DNA of 64,000 bases from Dermacentor variabilis (taxonomy: Eukaryota; Arthropoda; Arachnida; Ixodida; Ixodidae), in contig NC_134568.1 in assembly GCF_050947875.1 (NCBI RefSeq), forward strand, positions 210,211,845-210,275,844. Direction: 5' to 3'. Position 1 is the stretch's first letter. Each line of letters begins with the position of its first letter. The translations under genes were made by a program, and so were the position numbers. Below, piece after piece: positions 21,080 to 31,830 of this stretch. The notes below the pieces were generated by a model. It saw only the letters and a list, made by a program, of their open reading frames with translations, did not search any database and was not told the DNA's origin.

Positions 21080-24000
21080 GCAAGACAATGAAACACCGAC
21101 CTCGACGTGCTTTTCGACGGCCACGCAGTCACCGCCTTAGTAGACACAGGAGCCGATTACTCCGTTATGAGTGGACCCATCGCAGCCCAATTGAAGAAAG
21201 TTAAGACTGCATGGGAAGGCCCGTTAATTCGGACCGCTGGAGGACACCTCATCACGCCGAGTCGAATCTGCACGGCAAGAATTACTATTCATGACCTGAC
21301 TTACCCTGCTACCTTCGCTATCCTGTAACAGTGTTCACGAGACGTCATTCCCGGCATGGACTTCCTGAACCAACACGGCGCAATCATCGACCTGAAGTCG
21401 AAGTCAGTAACGCTGTCGGAAGATCAAGTGATACCGCCGGAGAGCCCTCGTAGTCACCACGCCTTGAGTGTGCTCGAAGATCAAGTGAGCATCCCGCCTC
21501 GCTCCAGCATTGTTATTTCGATCGGCACCGAAACACCCGCTGACGTAGAAGGCGTCATCGAAGGCGACCAACGTCTACTGCTCGACCGTGAAATTTGCGT
21601 CGCAAGAGGGATCGCTCAACTGCACGGAGGAAACACGAAAGTGTTGCTGACAAACGTCAGCGAGGAGTTCAAGCACATCAACAAGGGCACGACGATCGCA
21701 TACATCGAGGAAATTCAGGAAAGCAGCGATGCGTTTGTCCTCTCGGATTCTGTCGCATCTAACCCGACGACCGCAGTTCCCGAGCCAGACTTCAACATAA
21801 ATCCAAGTCGCCCCGTAATTAAGCAGCAACAGCTCAGAAGTCAGCTTCGACGATACAAAGACTGCTTTTCGACGTCGTCGAGGATTCGACAAACACCAGT
21901 CGCAAAACATCGCATAATAACCGAAGAGTGCGCTCGACCACTCCGCCAGAGCCCTTACCGAGTTTCGACGCGAGAACGCGAAGCTATACGACAACAAGTC
22001 GACGAAATGCTGCGCGACGACATCATCCAGCCGTCGAAAAGCCCGTGGGCGTCTCCAGTTGTTTTAGTGAAGAAAAAGGACGGAACCCTACGTTTCTGCG
22101 TCGATTATCGTCGACTGAACAAAATCACGAAGAAAGACGTATACCCCCTCCCACGGATAGACGACGCATTGGATCGGCTCTGCAATGGACCTTAAGTCTG
22201 GCTACTGGCAAATAGAAGTCGACAAAGGGATCGCGAAAAGACCGCCTTCATCACGCCAGACGGCCTCTATGAATTCAAGGTTATGCCATTTGGACTGTGC
22301 TCGGCGCCTGCAACGTTCCAGCGCGTGATGGATACAGTTTTAGCAGGATTTAAATGGCAGACCTGTCCTGTTTACTTGGATGACGTCGTCGTCTTCGCCC
22401 GAAATTTCGACGATCACCTTAAGCGGCTTGCGACAGTATTAGAGGCCATCAAGTCATCAGGGCTCACTCTGAAGCCGGAAAAGTGTCGCTTCGCTTACGA
22501 TGAGCTTCTATTCCTAGGCCACGTCATCAGCAAATCTGGAGTACGCCCCGACCCGCAGAAGACAGCTGCTATCGCAAAGTTCCCGCAGCCAATCGACAAG
22601 AAGGCAGTGCGCAGATTCCTTGGCATGTGTGCCTACTATAGGCACTATAGGCGCTTTGTCAAGGACTTTTCACGTATCGCGGAGCCGCTAACACATCTAA
22701 CGAAATGTGATGTCGAGTTCAAGTGGGAAACGCCGCAGGCCGATGCATTTCAAGAACTCAAACGACGCATGCAGTCGCCGCGGCCGGTACTTGCACACTT
22801 CGACGAGGACGCCGATACTGAAGTCCACACTGACGCCAGTAGCCTAGGCCTCGGTGCCGTCCTAGTCCAGAGGAAAGACGGACTTGAACGGGTGATATAT
22901 TATGCTAGCCGGTCGCTGTCAAAAGCGGAAGGTAATTCTACGACTCAAAAGGAATGCCTCGCCATCATTTGGGCTACAGCAAAATTCCGCCCTTACCTCT
23001 ATGGCAGTCCATTCAAAGTCGTCAGCGACCATCATGCGTTGTGTTGGCTAGCTAACTTAAAGGACCCTTCAGGACGGCTGGCGCGGTGGAGCCTCAGACT
23101 GCAAGAATATGACGTCACCGTAATATACAAGTCCGGAAGAAAACACTCTGACGCCGACTGCCTATCACGCGCCCCCATCGATCCCCAGCCGTAAGACGAC
23201 GAGGATGACGACGCCTTCCTCGGAATAATAAGCGCGGAAGACTTCACTAAACAGCGACGAGCAGACCCGGAGCTAAAAGGCCTCGTCGAGTATTTGGAAG
23301 GGAACACCGACGTTGTCCCTAGGGCATTTAAGCGCGGGTTGTCTTCGTTCACGCTACAAAACAACCTGCTCGTGAAGAAGAACTTCTCACCAGTCCGCGC
23401 CAGCTACCTTCTTGTACCATCAGCGCTGCGCCCAGAAGTACTGCACGCCCTGCACGACGATCCAACCGCTGGGCACCTCGGATTCTCCCGGACGCTGTCG
23501 AGGATACAGGAAAGGTAATACTGGCCACGTCTGACCGCCGACGTCGCCCGTTACGTCAAGACATGCCGAGACTATCAGCGATGCAAGACACCACCGACAA
23601 GGCCAGCAGGATTACTACAGCCGATCGAACCGCCTCGTCGACCATTCCAGCAGATTGGGATGGATTTGTTGGGGCCGTTTCCGACGTGAACATCCGGGAA
23701 TAAGTGGATCGTCGTGGCGACGGACTACCTTACCCGCTTCGCTGAAACTAAAGCTCTACCAAAAGGCAGCGCAGCCGAAGTGGTGAAATTTTTCGTCGAG
23801 CACATCCTGCTTCGACATGGTGCCCCAGAAGTCCTCATCACCGACAGAGGAACGGCTTTTACAGCAGAGCTCACCCAAGCCATTCTGCAATACAGCCAGA
23901 CAAGCCACAGGAGGACAACTGCCTACCACCCGCAGACGAATGGTCTCACGGAACGCCTGAACAAGACCCTCACCGACATGCTAGCAATGTACGTCGACGT

Positions 24001-24493
24001 CGAACACAAGACCTGGGATGCGGTCCTGCCGTACGTAACATTCGCTTACAACACGGCGGTGCAAGAAACAACAGATCACGCCGTTTAAGCTGGTTTACGG
24101 CAGGAACCCGACGACGACGCTCGACGCCATGCTGCCGCACGTCACTGACGAGGACAATCTTGACGTCGCTACCTATCTCCAGCGCGCCGAAGAAGCCCGA
24201 CAGCTCGCCCGCCTACGGATTAAGACCAAGCAGCGTACCGACAGCCGACACTACAACCTCCGACGACGCTTCGTCGAGTACCAGCCCGGCGACCGTGTTT
24301 GGGTATGGACCCCGATACGCCGACGAGGACTGAGAAACTATTGCGACGCTATTTCGGACCCTACAAGGTCATCCGACGTATTGGCGCACTGGACTATGTG
24401 GTCGTGCCAGACGGCATTTCGCATTCACAGCGGCGCCGCGCACGATCTGAAGTGGTCCACGTGTTGCGCCTTAAACCCTTTTACGGACGCTGA
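21080..24493 (+). pseudogene. Pol of the nested Gypsy element: protease, RT, RNase H, integrase
   Basis: Order and motifs: protease VDTGADYSVM (about 21136-21165); [31 protein letters not shown] and YLDDVVVF (about 22375-22400); RNase H with [15 protein letters not shown] and TTQKECLAI; integrase zinc region with H...H and C...C, then core residues VATDYLTRF, ITDRGTAF and TNGLTERLN, so D, D and E are all present. A GPYKVIRRIGALDY segment near 24355-24400 is the C-terminal domain. Breaks include TAA at 21326-21328, a shift near 22195 that removes the motif A region from frame, stops near 23192, 23516, 23686 and 24086, and a shift near 24300. No chromodomain was seen. Confidence 0.9.
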
Positions 24494-24590
24494 CGAACTT
24501 CCTGATTTTGTTGTTTTCTTTGCTACGAGTGCTTTTTATTACTTTCGTTTGTTTGCAGCATTGGGTCGATGCGATTTAAGATGGGGGTAT

Positions 24591-25008
24591 TGACACGTGT
24601 ACTTTATTTATCGGGCGACCACGTTTTGCCGCCTAACAAATGTTATCGCACAGCGTTGGACGCGCCTGCATGTATCCGAAGTTACTGGAAAGTTATCGAT
24701 GCTTCTATCCGCTGTCTGTTGTCGCTGAACCTTGTGTTATCTGATTTCATCGCGTGACGCGAATGGTGTAGAACTTTGTGGAAGGCACGCGGGTCCCTAC
24801 GATTAGTCAGGAACATTCGATGACTGCTGTATAAAAGCCGACGCGCTGGACCCACTGATCAGATTTTCGACGATCGCCGACTGTGTTCGCCGCTATCGTT
24901 GTGCTTTAAGTGTAGCCTGTCTTGTTGGGCACAGGTTCGCCCAATAAAAGCTAGTTTTGTCTTTCACAGTATTGCTACTGTGTTCTTTAACGTCAATACC
25001 ACGTGACA
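24591..25008 (+). repeat. 3' LTR (418 bp)
   Basis: Matches the 5' LTR from TGACACGTGTACTTT to CCACGTGACA. It is preceded by AAGATGGGGGTAT, a purine-rich tract that fits the polypurine primer for plus-strand synthesis. Confidence 0.9.
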
Positions 25009-25601
25009 ATATCATGCGTGGCGCGGATGAACTTGCAGCACAGGCGCACTGCACACGGGCACTTCCCAGCGCGACTGATTACGAATTTGCCACTTGCACT
25101 TGAGAATCTCCGACGCGCTCAAGAGTGCCCATGTGAGACTGCTATTTCGCACCGACGGCGAGCCTGTCACGTTCATTGCAGACGTTTGCCACTTACGCGA
25201 CAGCCACATGTCAATTTTACACGCGTTTGCTAGTTGCGAGGAAAATTTGCGGCGTCCGCTGTCTACTGACGTGTCCCATATATATGTGCAGTATTAGTAC
25301 CTAAACTAGCATTATCTGTACTATTAAATCATCCCCAAGTCAGTGGCAAAAATACTCTGGTCATGTGGTGGTGTTTGCACCTGTGTACTTTGTGTTATGA
25401 GCAGCTTTCAACTACATTTTGCAGATGCTACATTCGGTGTACAACGTTGCATAGCCCTGCACACTCAAACCGTGCTTAATTTCCTTGCAAATGCTTTTTT
25501 ATAAATATTGTGGCCTTGTTTCTGAGGTAAAAAGAAAAAAATTCTGGGTGCAGCCCATACTGAGGCACAATAAAGCATAAGCTATGCATTTATTTTTTCA
25601 G

Positions 25602-25749
25602 ATGTAGCATGTCAAAGACGGCGGCTGAAAAAAATGCAATACTAACTGAAAACCTGCCAAGGACGTCATGTTATGATGAGAACAAGGATGCTCATATGAA
25701 AGAGCTTTCACTGGCAATACTTCGCCGACGTGCGTATCGGTCAGCCAGA
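25602..25749 (+). pseudogene. Second THAP exon of the transposase gene
   Basis: A pyrimidine-rich acceptor (TATTTTTTCAG) precedes 25602 and a strong donor (GTAAGT) follows 25749. The exon gives CQRRRLKK in the frame that joins the THAP exon at 18590 in phase 1. After a run of seven adenines it continues in another frame as NAILTENLPRTSCYDENKD. RRxLK followed by A-I-x-T-x-N-L-P is the usual end of a THAP domain, so a one-base loss in the A-run explains the shift. This ties the exon to the THAP exon 7 kb upstream. Confidence 0.75.
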
Positions 25750-25945
25750 GTAAGTTAATTTGACTGCATGGTTCAGCACTTATATGCTTATGGTACATAC
25801 ACCATGGCTACAAGCATGCAATAAATGTCAACACCTTTTAATGCATTACAAAATGAATCAAGCAAAGAAACTGCTGCCTCCCCATTAGAAGCAAAGGTGT
25901 TGCCCCATGCACCTGTCAGCACGACCACCATGGTAGATTGGCTGC

Positions 25946-26443
25946 CTGCAACTTGTGCACACATTGCGTCACCACTAATTCCTTGGGATTAAACTCTGAC
26001 ATTGCAGGACGATCTCCCATCCCCGACAGCAACAGCATGGACCAAATAAGTGACAAAGGAAATATGGTAATTTCTTTTTGCATATGTATGTGTTGTGGTA
26101 GCTGTCTTTACCTAGACGGATGCATGCTTTCTGGATTTACATCGTAAAAGCATTGTAGCACGTGGTGTGTGATGGGTGCACATTAACTGCAACTTGTGCA
26201 CACATTGCTTAACTGCTGGTTCCTTGGACTGAACTCTATCTGACATTGCAGGACGATTTCCCATCCCCTAACAGCATGGACCAAAACCTTGCAAACACCG
26301 TAAGTGACAAGGACATAGCAAATATGGCAATTTATTTTTTCTATATATTTGTGATGTGGTAGCTGTCTTTACCTAGCCGACAGCATGTTTTCTGGATTAA
26401 CTTCGTGAAAGGATTGTGGTGTGTGATGGGTGCAAATTAACTG
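25946..26443 (+). repeat. Tandem duplication carrying a small exon
   Basis: Units of about 242-256 bases (25946-26187 and 26188-26443) each start CTGCAACTTGTGCACACATTGC. Each holds an acceptor GACATTGCAG, an exon starting GACGATYTCCCATCCCC, and the same downstream intron. The first exon (26008-26066) has a GT donor (GGTAATT). The second (26252-26326) has GC at that place but contains an internal GTAAGT at 26300. One unit may therefore be skipped or used alternatively. Confidence 0.8.
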
Positions 26444-26579
26444 ATGCAAAAACCCTGGCTTTCCTACTTCCAACATTGAATTTAACACATTGACGTGCAT
26501 TATTGGAATGACAAAAAAGAAGCTGCATCTCGCGTCAGATATGTCATACATTATAACTCTTGCTTTTGTTTTGTGACAG

Positions 26580-27600
26580 GAATGTGCTTGCCAACCTGGC
26601 CCCCGGACATTAATGGCAGAGTACTCAAGAGAAGAAAAAGACGTGGCAAATTTCCTACTAGAAATGGCTTCAGGGAGAAGGCTTACAGAAAGCAAGGCTG
26701 TCCAAGTGACATCGGGTTCTTTTCCACAGAAGTTTGTGAACACGATAAATAGTAGCAACGTAAATACGTTCACAGGCCTGCCATCATTCGATGTTCTGAA
26801 TGCTCTTGTGACGTGCTACACAAAAATTCATCCACTTTCAGGACGGCACCAGTTATGTGTAAAAACAATTGCATTGACATTGGTGAAATTGAAACATAAT
26901 ATTTCCACTGCATTCTTGAGTCACCTTTTTAACTGTTCTCTAACTATGAGTAGCAACATAATTGCAGAGACTGCTCAGTTGATGTCTGAAATTTTAAAAG
27001 TAACTGTGGCTGTGCCACCAAAAGAAGATGTTGAACATTTGCCTGTCTGTTTTAAACACTTGAGTAATGTGCGTGTCATTGTAGATTGCACCGTAATTCC
27101 TATTAGCCAGCCCGACTGTTTGCGATGTGCATTACAGACCTACCCCTTCTATAAGAAAGGTTTCACGGTTAAATATATGGTGACTGTTACACCAAGTGGT
27201 CTTAGTGCCCACATAAACCAAGGAAATGGAGGCCGAACCTCAGACAAGGCCCTGTTTGAGCAAAGCTGCCTCATAAAGCAACTAGACCCGATATCAGATG
27301 CCATAATGGCGGACCGTGGCTTTCTTATTGATGACATTTTGCGGGCAACTTAATTGAGTTAATCAGGCCTCCATTCAGAAAACAAAAGCAGATGTCAAAG
27401 GGTGATTCACTTAGGACACAAAAGATAGCATCAGCAAGAGTTTATGTAGAGCGTGCTATACAGCGAATGAAAATATTCAGTGTTGTCAACAAGAATCCCA
27501 TGGAGCATGGTGGGATTACTTGACGACATTGTTATAATAGCTGCAGGCATCACAAACCTTTCATCACCGATTTTTGCAACACATAGATTTTTGTGAGTCC
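26580..27600 (+). pseudogene. DDE transposase exon (DDE_4-like, ISL2EU/Harbinger-like)
   Basis: An acceptor (TTTTGTGACAG) at 26569-26579 opens the exon in phase 0. The frame from about 26613 runs 246 codons to 27353. VIVDCTVIPISQP gives the first Asp, GGRTSDKALFEQS the second acidic site and IMADRGFLIDD a further conserved Asp. After a frameshift near 27350, SARVYVERAIQRMK supplies the expected Glu, and the domain fades by about 27600. Spacing and wording (TYPFYKKGFTVKYMV, then MVTVTPSGLSAHI) match transposases found together with THAP domains. It would cut and join transposon ends; the shift removes the Glu. Confidence 0.75.
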
Positions 27601-27989
27601 TGCATCAATACATTTCCCAAACCTATTATGTGCATCGTAAAAGTGGTTCGTGCTTTTCATGCAAGGAAGTTTTAAAAACTTTACAGGAGTGGAAGCGCCA
27701 TGTTCCTTACCAGCAGAGGTGAAGCCAGCGCTTGCCCTTATTTTACATTTGAAATAGACCTTTGTTGGGTTGTCCTCTTACAGATCAATTGGTTTGGCTC
27801 TGGTAATGTAATTGCGTGGCTAATTAGAAACTAAAAGCATGTTGTTCCTGTCAGAAGTACATATGATCTTCCTCTGAGTATTGATTACGTTATTTCTGAA
27901 ACAATTTACCAAAAATTTCAGGCTTCATCTTAAAACCAGTAACACTAAGATACACGTCAGCCAGTCTCTGTATGGCAAAAGAAGTCACG

Positions 27990-28655
27990 TTAATGGGGTT
28001 GAGACATCAAATTTTTGGCTTGCGCGTTCTTTGTTTCAAACGTTTCTTATTGCTCCAGGAAGCATGGTACACACTCGAATACTCTTATATTCTCAGTAAA
28101 TAAGTTAATATCGCATTATTTATGTGAACAATTTTCAGTTTCGGTTTGTGGGCGCAGAGTTGGACAGTGATGTCAATGTCTAGGAACCTTGGTCACGTGG
28201 GCCTACCAAGCTGTGACGCACACACTGCTGCATCGTCTGGTCTCGCACACACATTCTGTACCAGTGCAGGCAAACAAAACCACGCCGACAGTTGTCTTGG
28301 CTAGCTGCGGCAGCTCCAATTATGACTCTACGACTGACGCGGCTCACTGCCCTCTAGACTCGAGCCTCTCTAGGCTTGCCCGTTACTGTAGGTCACCACT
28401 CATTGCACGTCACTCTAATGTGGTATGACGTCACTAAAACTTTCGTTGTGCTTCCAACACAGTGACATCGGTGTCAATCGCGGTAGCGATGGGTTTCGAT
28501 CACGAGAACGAGCACTTAGGCACTCTTTGGAAGAGAATTAAAATATATTTTAAACTTTTCTGTGTCCAGCACTTCATGTTGAGTGTCTTTGCATACAGAG
28601 GAAGCCTACAGTATGCTTTTTATAGCCTCAAAATTTGTTGTCTCAACCCCTTTAA
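27990..28655. mobile_element. TTAA-flanked MITE, 666 bp
   Basis: Left end TTAATGGGGTTGAGACATC (27990) and right end, read inward, TTAAAGGGGTTGAGACAAC (from 28655) are inverted copies that extend into CAAATTTT on both sides. TTAA at both edges indicates a piggyBac-type target. No transposase frame inside. It sits downstream of the DDE exon. Confidence 0.75.
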
Positions 28656-29039
28656 ACTAGTGGGAAGTATGAGGAAAGCACTTCTTTTCCTTCATTGAAA
28701 AGTAATCTTCTATAGTGCCCCTCCTAAAATGGTGGTGTTGGTTCACTTTTGGCACACAAATTCCCCTCCAACAATTTTTTTATATTTCCATTTTGTACTT
28801 CCTTACTATAGCCTGTTCTAATGTTTTGTTTGCTTTTTTTACATCTCCACAATCTTGTGTATTGTTGCAGCCCATTTGAACTTAAGATGTGTTGCTATGT
28901 TGCCTGAGTTTATCTTTTTTCTTTGTTAGGAAAACTTAATTGTGCATGGCCTCGTAAGGACCCCTCATCAGGCCCTATTGCAAATTTCGGTTATACACTG
29001 CTATTTGTAAGGTGTCGTCTAGAAAGCCTTTTTTTCGAA
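28656..29039. other. Unassigned AT-rich stretch inside the THAP/DDE element
   Basis: No recognised coding. Likely 3' UTR or intron of the element's genes. Confidence 0.35.
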
Positions 29040-29140
29040 GATTTGCAAATTAATTCACCCGATGTCACTTGGACAACCTTGGTTTGTGTAAGCCAAGTAC
29101 CTGAAGCCATTTCTAACAGGAAATTTGCCACATCTTGGGA
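29040..29140 (-). repeat. Inverted, diverged copy of the transposase exon start
   Basis: The minus strand reads DVANFLLEMASG, then TKVVQVTSGE. The plus-strand exon at about 26646-26721 reads DVANFLLEMASG, then KAVQVTSGS. The DNA matches over about 85 bases with scattered differences. It is a second transposase fragment in opposite orientation, either from an inverted partial duplication or a second insertion of the same family. Confidence 0.75.
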
Positions 29141-30300
29141 AATGGAAGAACCTGTCCTGTTACCATGCTGCCAGAAGGTAAGCGTTACTACCAGCAGACA
29201 TTTTGTCTCTGCCTGGACTAGGGTGCGCAAGTGTTCTTTCCCTGCCTTTTCCAATACCAAAGCGAAGAGACCATGTCACATGAACGCGTCGTACCCCGCA
29301 TTTTTTAAAAATTATTCGGAATTCCAGTGGCTCGTTTGCATATTCGGCATTAGGTGATTCACTTGAAGTCATGTGCCATGGCTGGTGACATTGCAAGTAG
29401 CCTGTATTGCATAGAGGCATTTGTGCGTGTGACCTTGGCTCCGTCAAAGCGTGGTTGCCTTGAGAGTAATGGGATGCGGTCTTCTGTTTGGAATTCCAGC
29501 ATTTTTTATGCCACTCAGCCATTTCATACTTTTTAGACACGATCGTTGCCATGTGATCTACATGCTGCACTTGTTTGCATTGGCCAAACCTGCAGACTTC
29601 AACTTCAACACACTTTTTGTAAATTAGCAATGCACATTCTTTTGCAACTTGTATTCTTCATTGAAATGCTGATTTACGCTACGCATTCTGATGCAAGTTT
29701 TCATCGTATGGTATTCCGAGATATTTGCAGTTCACTTATGATCTGTGTGCATAGAGTTGTGGTTATTCTTCAATGGCTGTTTGTTGTCCCTTGCCTTACT
29801 TGTATTTTTTCACAAAATAAACCACATGCACTCAATTTTTTGTTCACTGTACTCAGTGTCAAGGTGTTTGCCTCATACGTTTTACTCAAGCCCATTTTTG
29901 TGGCACTTTTTAGCATATGAGGGTATATCTTGCCAAACAGAACATGAGAAGTAACATGGAACAGTGTCAAACCTACATACGATGAGTATTTAAAAAGTTT
30001 GGCCACCAGAGTTGAGTACCCTGAAAGAATGGTTTCATTCAAATGACCCCAGCTGGTATATGTACCATAATTTATGCTTCTTCTCAATTTGTTGAATACA
30101 GTGCAAATGGCTGTCCTGGGAAGCATAACTAAACCACCAGTGATACAAGATGGGGAGACACTTGTACAGACTTAACATCATTGAGTGATAATTATTGACC
30201 TCCAGAGAGCATATAGAGCTGTCCTTACTATCAACATATCAATAAATGGAAAGTAAGTGACATAAAAATTTAACATGCACTTAAAGCACTTAACAAACAC
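29141..30300. other. Unassigned, interior of the THAP/DDE element
   Basis: Minus frames of 156 codons (29160-29630) and 118 codons (29770-30126) occur, which could be exons of the minus-strand partner gene, but I recognise no YqaJ or other domain in them. Confidence 0.35.
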
Positions 30301-30699
30301 TTAAAGGGGCACTGAAACACTTCCGACTGCTCACAGTGACCTCACTACAAAAGAACATTGCCTGCTGCAAAAATTTTTCGAATCATTGAAGTGTAAGTGG
30401 AATTGGTAGTTATTGCACCGATGCATTGCTTTCTCCTTTCGTCTCAGCTAGTGTGCTGGAAGCTACACGGTGCATGGCAAGGCAGCAAGGTCCTGCTCAA
30501 GTTTTTCTTTTTTTTTTGACACATTGCTACTTGTGGCTCAGGCACGCGTGGCACTCTCTAAACGCGAGATGGACGCCTGGAGCTACATCACTTACAGAGA
30601 CCAATTAATACACACGGCTGTCTGATCGTCCTGTGAACAGGGCTTGTGGTGGTCGTGGTATCTATATTATGCAGCATGCCACTTTCAGGGCCCCTTTAA
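30301..30699. mobile_element. TTAA-flanked MITE, 399 bp
   Basis: Left end TTAAAGGGGCACTGAAACAC (30301-30320). Right end, read inward from 30699, is TTAAAGGGGCCCTGAAAGTG. TTAA lies at both borders. A T-run at 30508-30519 is the only feature inside. Confidence 0.8.
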
Positions 30700-31069
30700 G
30701 AAGGGCACAAACAAAGACAACAAAAGTTGGTTTCATGAGTTCTGCCTGAGTCGCCACTGATATCACGCAGTTGCTCGTGCACAACTTGTGAAACAATAAC
30801 GTATGAGCCATAGGAAACGAACAGTCATGTCGGCAAAAAAACAACAACAACAACAGGATATGTATTGTGATAGGTAACCTCAAACGCCACAGCACAAGGT
30901 GAAGCTAAGTTGCAGTTTGGCACATAATAGGATCTCTTCTGCTTACAACGGTGCACGCACATGAACATTTCACTTTATACAATCTTTGCAATATGAACAG
31001 CATTGAAACGCAATGTAGAGATGAAACATTAAAGGGATTGACAACTACACCAAATGTGCCAGGAGAAAC

Positions 31070-31386
31070 AGCCGAGGTGTGCTTGCACTTTTGCGACAAT
31101 CCAGCAGTGCACGAGCACTTTGCCTCCACGATCGATGGGTTCCGGAATGCGTCGGTGATTCTCACCACAATCTCGTGCGGGTCCGCTGTCACGCCGGAGG
31201 TTTGCACACACGCGCGACCACTTCTACTTCATTACTCATTGTACCACTGGTACCGACTAAAATGAGGTGCTCGGCGTCCACTACCCGTTCGCCCTCCACA
31301 AAACAGCGCGAATTAACATTGCACTGCAAGAAACTTAATATTTTCACCAAGGACAGCGTACGCGGGGACCTCCGTAAAGCCGCCAT
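31070..31386 (-). pseudogene. SWIM-type zinc-finger protein, first exon
   Basis: ATG at 31386 (minus) opens a frame MAALRRSPRTLSLVKILSF that stops near 31200 after VARVCKPPA. The other frame carries on at once with TSGVTADPHEIVVRITDAF and then AKCSCTAGLSQKCKHTSAV, a SWIM zinc finger (CxC...CxH). The single frameshift lies in the CAAACCTCC region. In ISL2EU elements the second protein is known to join a SWIM finger to a YqaJ-like nuclease; no nuclease domain could be identified in this window, so the rest of the gene may be lost or split by introns. It is convergent with the transposase gene. Confidence 0.65.
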
Positions 31387-31524
31387 GCTGCACAGTGTAG
31401 CCAGACAGGGCCAGGCTTCGCAGCGCCCCCTAATGTTGATTTGAGTTGCGAATAGAAGTGATGATCTCACTTCCTTATCATCAGTGACGCACGCTTCTTG
31501 CTACGTGCTACTACTGCTACCATC

Positions 31525-31602
31525 TGCCGCCAAGGCTTGTGAGTGATGGCGCTTGCTAACACTCTCAGGGTTAGTTCTAGTACTTTCTCGTCCCCCCCCC
31601 TT
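31525..31602 (+). repeat. Fragment shared with the SINE leader at 43790-43860
   Basis: CCGCCAAGGCTTGTGAGTG and GCTAACACTCTCAGGGTTAG match the block at about 43790-43845 with few changes. It ends in a C-run at 31591-31600. No coding. Confidence 0.6.
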
Positions 31603-31637
31603 ATGTAATGCCCTAACGGGCCCTTAGGGTACTCAAA

Positions 31638-31692
<55 letters not shown>

Positions 31693-31695
31693 AAT
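31603..31695 (+). mobile_element. CR1/L2-type LINE 3' end with (AAAT)n tail
   Basis: CCCTAA (31611-31616) and TTAGGG (31624-31629) form a short hairpin. Five bases later an (AAAT)n run fills about 31634-31694. A hairpin followed by a short microsatellite is the known 3' end of CR1/L2-like LINEs and is the layout of the LINE end at 61097-61143. No coding part is kept. Confidence 0.6.
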
Positions 31696-31830
31696 GTCGC
31701 AAACCACTAGAGCAACGATAGAGCAGCGAGAGGTAGTACAGCCGATCGAGCACCGAAACAAGGTTTTTCTCTCTCGTCCTCGTTCTCTCTCTCATAGCCA
31801 CAGCCCCACTACTCCATATTTTACAGTACA
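31696..31830 (-). repeat. Partial 3' LTR of the second Gypsy element
   Basis: The minus strand starts TGTACTGTAAAATATGGAG after GCGGGGAAGATAAC, a likely polypurine tract at about 31831-31845. About 135 bases remain before the (AAAT)n tail. Confidence 0.6.

Larger units (their letters stand above)
19062..25008 (+). mobile_element. Ty3/Gypsy LTR retrotransposon nested in the THAP intron
   Basis: Two LTRs bound a gag region and a pol region in the order protease, RT, RNase H, integrase, which is the Gypsy order. The LTRs start and end TGACA. The flanking bases ATGT (19058-19061) and ATAT (25009-25012) may be a degraded 4-bp target duplication. By eye I count about 19 substitutions and two short indels between LTRs, so the insertion is not recent. 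Many nonsense codons and shifts show the copy is dead. Confidence 0.9.
18250..31454. mobile_element. Composite THAP/DDE transposon, probably ISL2EU (IS4EU) type
   Basis: The outer 12 bases TATTCGCAACTC (18250-18261) recur inverted at 31443-31454. Inside lie THAP-coding exons on plus (18359-18590, 25602-25749), small duplicated exons, a DDE transposase exon (26580-27600) and, from the right end on minus, a SWIM-finger protein (31070-31386). Eukaryotic ISL2EU elements are known to carry a THAP-containing DDE transposase and a second protein, which fits. About 5.9 kb is a nested Gypsy element and about 1.1 kb is MITEs, so the original element was about 6.2 kb. The 12-bp termini are short and could be fortuitous. 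Confidence 0.55.

Noticed and set aside
24591..25008. Promoter for a host gene in the right LTR
   Set aside because: TATA and AATAAA are the LTR's own signals; what follows is the transposon intron, not a new gene.
31030..31050. TTAAAGGGATTGACAACT as a MITE end inside the SWIM exon
   Set aside because: No inverted partner was found at a sensible distance, and the coding frame continues beside it.
31611..31629. CCCTAA/TTAGGG read as telomeric repeat
   Set aside because: It is a single inverted pair in a LINE tail, not an array, and is better explained as the 3' hairpin.
31631..31695. (AAAT)n run, and similar direct repeats elsewhere, as a CRISPR-like array
   Set aside because: Repeats are simple microsatellites or LINE tails without spacers, and the sequence is eukaryotic.
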